This document shows, piece by piece, positions 1-4,547 of a DNA stretch of 8,526 bases. The DNA is taken from contig PCTK01000048.1 in assembly GCA_002786505.1 (NCBI GenBank), forward strand, positions 789-9,314, given 5' to 3'. Made by a program: the position numbers and the translations under genes. The notes beneath the pieces were generated by a model, which saw only the letters and a list, made by a program, of their open reading frames with translations, was not told where the DNA came from and searched no databases. Numbering within the stretch: the stretch's first letter is position 1; the number at the start of each line of letters is the position of its first letter. The stretch comes from Nitrospinae bacterium CG22_combo_CG10-13_8_21_14_all_47_10. Lineage in GTDB: Bacteria; Nitrospinota; Nitrospinia; Nitrospinales; VA-1.

Positions 1-324
1 CCGCTGTCTGCAGGGGTTTCTGAGTTAAAAGGAGTTTCGTTTCAGAAACGTTCTGCCTTCACCCTTTTGCCGGAGGAGTTTGAAAATCGTGATGTTAACT
101 GGCTGTTCTCGGATGTGATCTGCTACCCGGAAAAACTTTATGATTGGATCATCAAATGGGTGGAATCCGGTGTTTGCAAAAATTTCATCTGCACTATTAA
201 ATTCAAAGGCAAGCCTGATCTGGCCATCGTTGACAAATTTACAGCCATTCCTGACAGCCGGGTGCAACACCTCTTCCACAATAAAAACGAACTGACCTGG
301 TTTAAACTGGATGGCCCACAGTAG
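1..324 (+). CDS. FtsJ/RlmM-like SAM-dependent 2'-O-ribose methyltransferase, C-terminal part (5' end outside window)
   Basis: The frame is open from base 1 to a TAG at 322-324, giving 107 residues with no stop, so this is the 3' end of a longer gene. A TTG at 67 could be read as a start, but the upstream in-frame residues fit the family, so I treat the gene as truncated by the window edge. The visible part matches the end of the Rossmann methyltransferase domain of RlmM-like proteins, which methylate a ribose 2'-OH in 23S rRNA using S-adenosylmethionine in the cytoplasm. The pattern is 'WLFSDVICYP', then 'CTIKFKG', then 'NKNELTWF'. These would supply the D, second K and E of the K-D-K-E catalytic tetrad; the first K would lie upstream. 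The gene converges on the minus-strand phosphorylase gene, with palindromic repeats between them. The exact RNA target cannot be told from this fragment. Confidence 0.8.
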   Translation, partial: PLSAGVSELKGVSFQKRSAFTLLPEEFENRDVNWLFSDVICYPEKLYDWIIKWVESGVCKNFICTIKFKGKPDLAIVDKFTAIPDSRVQHLFHNKNELTWFKLDGPQ

Positions 325-348
325 CCTGATTAAGTAGAGGCGATTCAT

Positions 349-376
349 GTAAGGGCGAACGGCCGTTCGCCCCTAC
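349..376. repeat. Near-perfect 28-bp palindrome (REP-like hairpin)
   Basis: GGGCGAACGG/CCGTTCGCCC at 353-372 is a perfect 20-bp palindrome. It extends by GTA/TAC on each side across one mismatch (352/373). It starts 24 bp after the methyltransferase stop. There is no T-run on either side, so it is not a classical intrinsic terminator, but as RNA it would form a strong hairpin between two convergent genes. Similar GGGGCGAACGGCCGTTCGCCCC palindromes are, to my knowledge, dispersed repeats in various bacterial genomes. Confidence 0.75.
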
Positions 377-380
377 TACT

Positions 381-427
381 GGATTCCCGCCTGCGCGGGA
401 ATGACGGATGGGGGCGCGGGAATGACG
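381..427. repeat. dRS3-like repeat ATTCCC-N8-GGGAAT with a partial second copy
   Basis: ATTCCC (383-388), eight bases, then GGGAAT (397-402) fits the ATTCCC-N8-GGGAAT pattern described as dRS3 in Neisseria and seen as a dispersed repeat in other bacteria. The true stem is 8 bp, ATTCCCGC/GCGGGAAT, with a 4-base loop. The right half plus its flank, GCGCGGGAATGACG, occurs at 393-406 and again at 414-427, exactly 21 bp apart. This looks like a partial tandem duplication or a truncated neighbouring copy. Minus-strand translation gives the familiar artefact 'SFPRRRESS', so no protein should be called here. Confidence 0.8.
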
Positions 428-433
428 AGATTG

Positions 434-464
434 CCCGGAACGGGTACGAAGGCTCAATTCCGGG
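434..464. repeat. Short inverted repeat downstream of the phosphorylase gene
   Basis: CCCGGAA (434-440) and TTCCGGG (458-464) are exact inverted copies separated by 17 bases. An alternative smaller hairpin is CCCG-GAA-CGGG (434-444). It lies 20 bp beyond the stop of the minus-strand phosphorylase gene, where a transcript end would be expected. No U-tract follows the stem on the minus strand, so a terminator role is only a possibility. Confidence 0.35.
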
Positions 465-483
465 GGAGGTTTTAAAATCACGG

Positions 484-1335
484 TTATGGAAGCATGCCTT
501 TATCTTTATAACGACGCATGGCTTCCGGGCAATCACAGGTACGTTGGACTCCCTGCAAATTTTCAAACACAGAATTGATCAGTTGGGGAAACTTTTGTAT
601 CGCCGCAGTGACCTGCTTTCGCTCTTCTTCAGTCTGCATGCCTTCAAACAATTCTCCTTTTTTGAACTCTCGGGGTTTTACCCCCTCGGCGTAATTGGTC
701 AGATAACAGAACGGCGTGTAACACATTTCCATTTCCCTGGCCAGAAAAGCCTCCGGGGCAAGGGTCATGCCCACCAGATCCGCGCCTAATATACGAAGTT
801 TGCGAATCTCCGCCGGGGTTTCCAGGCGCGGGCCTTCGGTGCAGGCGTAGACCGCCTGCTCATGATGAGGCAGTCCGCTCAAGTGCAGGGTGTCGTGCAG
901 GGCACTGGCAATCTGCGGACAAAACGGTTGGTTCATGCGGATGAACCCGATACCCGTATCTTTGAAAAATGTGGTTTCGCGGTTTCTCGTTTCATCAATG
1001 ATATCGTGCGGGACCACGAAATCTCCCGGCTTGAAAGCCGTATTAATAATCCCCGGACCGGACCATGAAATGATCCGCTCAACCCCGCATTGTTTCAAGG
1101 CATGGATGTTAGCGCGATAATTGACAAAGGAAGCGGTGAGCGAATAATCGGTTTCACCATGGCGGGACAAAAACAAAAAGTCCCGGCGTTCAGAACTGAA
1201 ATGGTGAATGGGTGCGCTTGGACCATAAGGGGTATTAACAACCTCACAGCCCTTTTCCCGGCCAAGGGCCTGCCCTGCGAGGAGATGATAAGCCCCACTG
1301 CCGCCAAGCACCGCAATGGGAACGGGTTCAGTCAT
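484..1335 (-). CDS. MTAP/PNP-family nucleoside phosphorylase, probably 6-oxopurine type
   Basis: This 283-residue protein belongs to the trimeric MTAP/PNP (PNP_UDP_1) family of cytosolic enzymes that split purine nucleosides with phosphate in purine or methylthioadenosine salvage. Visible motifs are GGSG (11-14), RHG (58-60), YRANI (73-77), EGPRLET (167-173) and GMTLAPEA (189-196). Human MTAP recognises adenine with two Asp in 'TDYDCW'; here the segment is 'TNYAEG' (213-218), giving Asn214 and Ala216. This is the pattern expected for 6-oxopurine or methylthioinosine substrates, so MTI/inosine/guanosine phosphorylase is my inference. Oddities are Asp63 where the family usually has His after RHG, 'WSGPG' (91-95) in place of the usual 'TACGS'-like phosphate loop, and a C-terminal tail with a Cys-Asp-Cys. 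The start follows the carbonic anhydrase stop by 5 bp. No good ribosome site is visible, so translation may be coupled. Confidence 0.85.
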   Translation of the reverse strand: MTEPVPIAVLGGSGAYHLLAGQALGREKGCEVVNTPYGPSAPIHHFSSERRDFLFLSRHGETDYSLTASFVNYRANIHALKQCGVERIISWSGPGIINTAFKPGDFVVPHDIIDETRNRETTFFKDTGIGFIRMNQPFCPQIASALHDTLHLSGLPHHEQAVYACTEGPRLETPAEIRKLRILGADLVGMTLAPEAFLAREMEMCYTPFCYLTNYAEGVKPREFKKGELFEGMQTEEERKQVTAAIQKFPQLINSVFENLQGVQRTCDCPEAMRRYKDKGMLP

Positions 1336-1340
1336 CAGTT

Positions 1341-1847
1341 TTAATCAAGGTAAGTTTCAATATCGCCGACATAATTAGCCGCCGATTCGCGTATGCCGCG
1401 GATTTCTTCTTCGGTCAGTTCACGTTTTACTTTTGCCGGCGATCCAAGCACCAGGCTTTTGGGTGGAATCTTTGTATTCGGTGTCACCAAAGAACCGGCA
1501 CCAACAATGGACTGCGCCCCTACTTCCGCGCCGTCCATAACAATCGCCCCCATTCCTATGAGGCATTGTGATCCAATGGTGCAGGCGTGCAGGGTGGCAT
1601 TGTGGCCCACGGTCACTTCATCTCCGATAATCAGCGGCAGGGTTTTGCGCGCCACGTGCAGGACAGCGCCATCCTGGATATTCGTGCGCTTGCCAATGCG
1701 GATATGGTTAACATCGCCACGAATCACCGCATTGAACCACACGCTACTCTCTTCACCAATTTTCACATCACCGATGATCTGCGCGCTTTCCACAACCAGG
1801 GAAGAGTCGTCAACTTCGGGTTTCTGACCTTTAAAAGGATGGATCAT
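1341..1847 (-). CDS. Gamma-class carbonic anhydrase-like left-handed beta-helix protein (YrdA/PaaY type)
   Basis: The 168-residue protein has the hexapeptide-repeat rhythm of a left-handed beta-helix (I-G-x-x-S/A-x repeats from about residue 20 to 125), typical of soluble trimeric gamma carbonic anhydrase relatives. The three expected zinc or iron ligands are present: His64 ('VLH'), His82 ('VGH') and His87 ('TLH'). The conserved IRGD (42-45) and Gln58-Asp59 are also there. The C-terminal end 'GSPAKVKREL' followed by a helix is standard for the group, and the length is normal. It may hydrate CO2, but many members of this family show little activity, and the proton-shuttle loop of the archaeal Cam enzyme is absent, so the physiological reaction is uncertain. 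The start has a good AAAGGA site 6 nt upstream. A MITE-like element ends 41 bp before the ATG and may affect its expression. The phosphorylase gene follows after 5 bp. Confidence 0.9.
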   Translation of the reverse strand: MIHPFKGQKPEVDDSSLVVESAQIIGDVKIGEESSVWFNAVIRGDVNHIRIGKRTNIQDGAVLHVARKTLPLIIGDEVTVGHNATLHACTIGSQCLIGMGAIVMDGAEVGAQSIVGAGSLVTPNTKIPPKSLVLGSPAKVKRELTEEEIRGIRESAANYVGDIETYLD

Positions 1848-1853
1848 GTTAAA

Positions 1854-1859
1854 TCCTTT
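1854..1859 (-). promoter_or_regulatory. Ribosome binding site of the gamma carbonic anhydrase-like gene
   Basis: On the minus strand AAAGGA lies 6 nt before the ATG at 1847-1845. It supports this start and is the clearest Shine-Dalgarno site in the downstream pair. Confidence 0.7.
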
Positions 1860-1879
1860 ATAAAAAATGTAATACGAAT

Positions 1880-1888
1880 TTTAAAAAT
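1880..1888. repeat. Left copy of 9-bp target-site duplication
   Basis: TTTAAAAAT directly abuts the left terminal inverted repeat of the MITE-like element. The identical 9-mer abuts the right end at 2038-2046. Confidence 0.8.
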
Positions 1889-2037
1889 GAGAGCTTTGCG
1901 TAAGTCGTCGTTGCGAGGAGCAATAGCGACAAAGCAATCCAGAAACCTGGATCGCCACGCTCCTTACAGTCGCTCGCGACGACGAACAGTGTAGTTTTAA
2001 ACATTCAAACGTAAGTGACGACTTACGCAAAACTCTC
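1889..2037. mobile_element. MITE-like non-autonomous element, 149 bp
   Basis: The element is bounded by 21-bp terminal inverted repeats, 1889-1909 (starting GAGAGCTTTGCGTAAG) and 2017-2037 (ending CTTACGCAAAACTCTC). They match at 20 of 21 positions; the only mismatch is the sixth base. Both ends abut the same 9-mer, TTTAAAAAT, which is the hallmark of a transposition event. There is no coding capacity, so it would have to be mobilised in trans by a transposase elsewhere in the genome; a 9-bp duplication narrows but does not fix the family. Inside are a long imperfect hairpin (1904-1983), resembling the widespread 'TTGCGAGGAGC...GACAAAGCAATCC' dispersed repeat, and a 7-bp stem CGTAAGT/ACTTACG (2010-2027) that uses part of the right terminal repeat. 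It sits between the acyltransferase gene and the carbonic anhydrase gene and disrupts neither. Confidence 0.85.
1904..1983. repeat. Imperfect long inverted repeat inside the MITE-like element
   Basis: GTCGTCG (1904-1910) pairs with CGACGAC (1977-1983). At the centre ATCCAG (1937-1942) pairs with CTGGAT (1947-1952) around a 4-base loop. Between them are shorter matches such as AGCGAC (1925-1930) with GTCGCT (1969-1974). As RNA or single-stranded DNA this would fold into an interrupted hairpin of about 80 nt. It translates on the plus strand into 'SSLRGAIATKQS', a known repeat-derived artefact, so no protein is called. Confidence 0.65.
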
Positions 2038-2046
2038 TTTAAAAAT
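2038..2046. repeat. Right copy of 9-bp target-site duplication
   Basis: TTTAAAAAT directly follows the right terminal inverted repeat and is identical to 1880-1888. The remaining bases to 2108 contain only a weak GTGGAC/GTCCAC inverted pair (2049-2054 and 2081-2086) and no gene. Confidence 0.8.
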
Positions 2047-2108
2047 GCGTGGACCAATGTAACGTCATTTTGATTTTAAAGTCCACCATAAAAATCATAC
2101 CCGCAGAA

Positions 2109-2858
2109 TCAAACCGGATGAGAGCCCGCATGCTTATCACGGATGGCCTCATAGCTTTTTTCTGCCAGGGATTGCCGGTCCGGCCCTGGCAAAATTTGTG
2201 GAAACACCGTCACCGTCACGGGAAGCCGCGTTGTTTTTAATAACGCCACAATATGACTGATGAAACTATCTCCATAATAAGCAATCGTCGGCCGGTGGTC
2301 ATCCTGATAACTGATCTCCACTGGCACCACAGGCCGCCTCGCAAGAACCGCGGCCTCAAAGACTGCCGATTTAAACGGCACCACATTGGTTCCATCTGTC
2401 GCCTGGGCTTCCGGGAACAGGATTACACAATGGCCGCTGTTTAACCGCATCTCAATATCCGCAATGAGTGCTTTCACCTGATGGCGTTTACCGCGGTCCG
2501 CAAAAATAGTTTTTCCCAGCCGTGCCAGCCAGTTGAACAGCGGCCAGTCAGCGATCTCGGCTTTGGAGACAAAAAAACCCTTAAAGCAGGCTCCCAGAAC
2601 AAAAATATCCGGCGAACCAACATGGTTTGCAACGATCAGCGATCCCGGTTTTATAGAAACGTCTCCCTCCACTCGAATTTGGATATTGAAGACCATGCAG
2701 GTCACGCGAGCCCACACTTGCGCAAAAAAAGAAATCCATTTCAAAAGCCATGACCGTGACATAAAAAATAAAACATGCCCACACGCTCCGATTACCGCGA
2801 ACACCACAAATACGACGGTATACATTCCCATTCGGATGACGGCAAGGCAAAGTCCCAT
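2109..2858 (-). CDS. PlsC-type lysophospholipid acyltransferase, membrane-associated
   Basis: This 249-residue protein has an N-terminal hydrophobic stretch (about 8-32) that probably anchors it in the inner membrane, followed by a PlsC/LPLAT domain. The catalytic HX4D box is 'NHVGSPD' (His79, Asp84). The second block is 'FADRGKR' (119-125), the third 'FPEAQATDG' (148-156) with 'PFKSAVF' after it, and the fourth lies near 'PVVPVEI' (176-182). Such enzymes transfer an acyl chain from acyl-ACP or acyl-CoA to a lyso-lipid, classically 1-acyl-glycerol-3-phosphate to phosphatidic acid. The third block normally reads FPEGT; Ala replaces the Gly here, as in more divergent subfamilies, so another acceptor (for example lyso-ornithine lipid) is possible. 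The length is normal. It is last in the five-gene cluster, 9 bp after the SGNH-like gene, with a clear AGGAA site overlapping that gene's stop. Confidence 0.88.
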   Translation of the reverse strand: MGLCLAVIRMGMYTVVFVVFAVIGACGHVLFFMSRSWLLKWISFFAQVWARVTCMVFNIQIRVEGDVSIKPGSLIVANHVGSPDIFVLGACFKGFFVSKAEIADWPLFNWLARLGKTIFADRGKRHQVKALIADIEMRLNSGHCVILFPEAQATDGTNVVPFKSAVFEAAVLARRPVVPVEISYQDDHRPTIAYYGDSFISHIVALLKTTRLPVTVTVFPQILPGPDRQSLAEKSYEAIRDKHAGSHPV

Positions 2859-2864
2859 ATAAAA

Positions 2865-2869
2865 TTCCT
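2865..2869 (-). promoter_or_regulatory. Ribosome binding site of the acyltransferase gene, overlapping the upstream stop
   Basis: AGGAA on the minus strand lies 6 nt before the ATG at 2858-2856 and shares bases with the TAG stop (2870-2868) of the preceding gene. It supports the chosen start and suggests translational coupling. Confidence 0.65.
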
Positions 2870-3635
2870 AGAAAAATCCTTTTGGTTTTTTTCTAATTCC
2901 CAACATATCGCAAATAATCAGACGGTTGAGATTCTTACACAAGGAAATGGTCATGGAGCCCGGCCCAATATTTCCGGCGGGCTCCACATCCAGCACCGAA
3001 AGCATGGCATTGCCAACACGTGACCAGGCAAGATGGCTTTTTAACAGGCTGTAATGGATTTTATCCATGCCGCAAAACGCGCCCAGTCCGCTCACTAAAT
3101 GGACCCTCTCATTCTGAACGGACTTTTCCTCAAGATACTGGTTCACTTTTTTCACCGCCGCAGAGGCCTGTTCAAAAGTCATCGGACTTTTAAAATAAAA
3201 GATGGCTTTCAATAATTTAAAGGACATCTTTCCCATATCCCTGGATATGTCCACATGAATGGAAGTCACAAAGACTTCGGCGTTCAATGCCAGCGATTTA
3301 TCAATCAGGGTGTCCAGACATTCAATAAGAGAATGGTCGGGCACTCCATACATGATGTCATTGCCGATATCCGTCAAGAGTACCGCCAGGCGCCGCCCCT
3401 GCTTTGCATAAGATTTTGCAGATTCCAGGACCCGGCATTCACCGATGGGAGGGTAGGTGAGGTTGAGTAGTCCGCCTCTCGCGCAATAAGCCCGGCCCGG
3501 CCCCAGCGCATTGACAAACTCGCATTGTAACGTGTTTTGGGCAAGATGCCGGGTGAAAGCGGAATAAGCCCTTGCCAGATTGCTGGCCCCCAGCAGGATA
3601 AAAAGAAACCCAGAATGTTCACCGGAGCCTTGCAT
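2868..3635 (-). CDS. Putative SGNH/GDSL-like hydrolase with a GASN nucleophile block
   Basis: I do not recognise a named gene, but the 255-residue protein carries the spaced signature of SGNH hydrolases. Near the N-terminus, after a beta-strand, is 'LLGASNLAR', with Ser18 in the place of the GDS serine. 'TDIGNDIMYG' (88-97) matches the block III Gly-x-Asn-Asp pattern (Asn92), and 'MDKIHYS' (190-196) matches the Asp-x-x-His of block V (Asp191, His194). Block II may be the glycine-rich 'LGPGRAY' (44-50). Members cleave esters of lipids, sugars or polysaccharides; the substrate here is unknown. There is no signal peptide, so it is probably cytoplasmic. It follows the protease gene by 6 bp and precedes a lipid acyltransferase, which hints at lipid or envelope metabolism. 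The ATG has a GAGGG only 2 nt upstream, unusually close, but an in-frame TAG 7-9 nt before the ATG and no ATG, GTG or TTG codon between it and Ser18 leave no better start. Confidence 0.65.
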   Translation of the reverse strand: MQGSGEHSGFLFILLGASNLARAYSAFTRHLAQNTLQCEFVNALGPGRAYCARGGLLNLTYPPIGECRVLESAKSYAKQGRRLAVLLTDIGNDIMYGVPDHSLIECLDTLIDKSLALNAEVFVTSIHVDISRDMGKMSFKLLKAIFYFKSPMTFEQASAAVKKVNQYLEEKSVQNERVHLVSGLGAFCGMDKIHYSLLKSHLAWSRVGNAMLSVLDVEPAGNIGPGSMTISLCKNLNRLIICDMLGIRKKPKGFF

Positions 3636-3641
3636 AACCCT

Positions 3642-4547
3642 CTACGAAGAGGGCCGAAAACGGTCCGGCAGGCCAAAAGCGGAGGCCCTGATGAGCAATT
3701 TCTTGCGCAGGTCCTTATAAAAGTCTACCGTTTTCTTCAAGTTCAAAGCCTTTTCATGGTTCTGTTGCTTGAGCAGGTTCGCACGCGCAGAATAGCTTTC
3801 GACCGTTTCATCGTAGTGATTAAACCGGCTTTTCCACCAGTTTCCCGGCTTGCCATCCCACGCCAGTTCACCGGGACCCTGCATCGGCTTTAAAGTGAGG
3901 CGCTTGTTGGCGTGGTCAATCTCAAACCTGAAATCCCCAAGGAAACTCATTCCCAGCAAGCCATCAATTTCTTTTATATGGCTGTTGATGGACGCTTCAA
4001 CCAACCGGGTCTGGGCGGAGCCAATAGCAACTGTGTCAAGCGCCACCAACGGCATCCAGTCTTCCCCGCCCGCAGTGTTGAAAGGCAACTCGGCGGTGGT
4101 GGAGTACTGTGTCAGCCCCAATTGACGGCCAATATCTTCAGTAAGTGTTATCAGGGAGGCGCCGGTATCGAGCATCAGCCGTGCCTTGATGCGGCCATTG
4201 AGAACCGTATCGACCAGAAAATTGCCGCCGCCCGCGGGAATGAGAGGAACTTGAATTTCACTGGTTGATAAAGTTGACCCCGGAAGTTCTATTGCAGGGG
4301 AAGAACCTGGAGTAGCACGGTGCGCGCCCTGACTCTCACGATGCTTGCGGACTCCTTTATCCCTTTCGCGGTACTGCCTGGGAATCTTGGAGAGGTCATC
4401 CGTAAAATGAAGCGCGCCTTTGTCATCCCGATAAGAATAAACACCCGCGAGACTGCCCTGCACCCCAAAACAAATAATAAAAAGAACCAGCGTGAACGGA
4501 ACAACCCACTTTCTGAAAACTCTATTCAATTTCGATCGGGCTGACAT
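3642..4547 (-). CDS. Exported retropepsin-like aspartic protease with DUF4124-like N-terminal segment
   Basis: The 301-residue protein starts with basic residues and a hydrophobic segment (15-34) ending in 'SLA-G', a plausible signal peptidase I site after Ala34, so it should act in the periplasm or remain membrane-tethered. Residues about 36-58 ('VYSYRDDKGALHFTDD') resemble DUF4124, a short domain found on exported proteins. A low-complexity linker follows. From about 108 to 222 there is a single-lobe aspartic protease fold (clan AA, TIGR02281/PerP-like): 'LMLDTGASLITL' has the catalytic Asp127 in DTGA, and 'DGLLGMSFLGDFRFEID' (195-211) is the typical second hydrophobic-Gly block. Single-lobe enzymes act as dimers. 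A basic, probably helical tail (about 240-301) is unassigned. The ATG lies within ftsK, giving a 26-bp overlap, and no strong ribosome site is visible, so coupling to ftsK is likely. Its substrate is unknown. Confidence 0.82.
   Translation of the reverse strand: MSARSKLNRVFRKWVVPFTLVLFIICFGVQGSLAGVYSYRDDKGALHFTDDLSKIPRQYRERDKGVRKHRESQGAHRATPGSSPAIELPGSTLSTSEIQVPLIPAGGGNFLVDTVLNGRIKARLMLDTGASLITLTEDIGRQLGLTQYSTTAELPFNTAGGEDWMPLVALDTVAIGSAQTRLVEASINSHIKEIDGLLGMSFLGDFRFEIDHANKRLTLKPMQGPGELAWDGKPGNWWKSRFNHYDETVESYSARANLLKQQNHEKALNLKKTVDFYKDLRKKLLIRASAFGLPDRFRPSS

Noticed and set aside
67..324. Independent 85-residue protein starting at TTG 67
   Set aside because: The frame is open upstream to base 1, and the sequence matches the C-terminal part of a larger methyltransferase.
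353..372. Perfect palindrome as a Rho-independent terminator
   Set aside because: No T-run follows on either strand, so I call it a repeat and leave termination as a hypothesis.
345..566. Minus-strand 73-codon ORF containing 'SFPRRRESS'
   Set aside because: It spans the palindromic repeats and the end of the phosphorylase gene in another frame; this peptide is a familiar artefact of translating the dispersed repeat.
1587..1994. Plus-strand 135-codon ORF ending in 'SSLRGAIATKQSRNLDRH...'
   Set aside because: It is antisense to the carbonic anhydrase gene and then runs through the MITE-like repeat; the peptide is a known repeat translation artefact.
1904..2027. Possible CRISPR or small structured RNA gene
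   Set aside because: The repeats are inverted, not regularly spaced direct repeats, and the borders are explained by transposon ends and target duplication.
2049..2086. GTGGAC/GTCCAC inverted pair as an intrinsic terminator after the acyltransferase gene
   Set aside because: Only a 6-bp stem with a 26-base loop; the following T-rich stretch is part of the target-duplication sequence, so the evidence is too weak.
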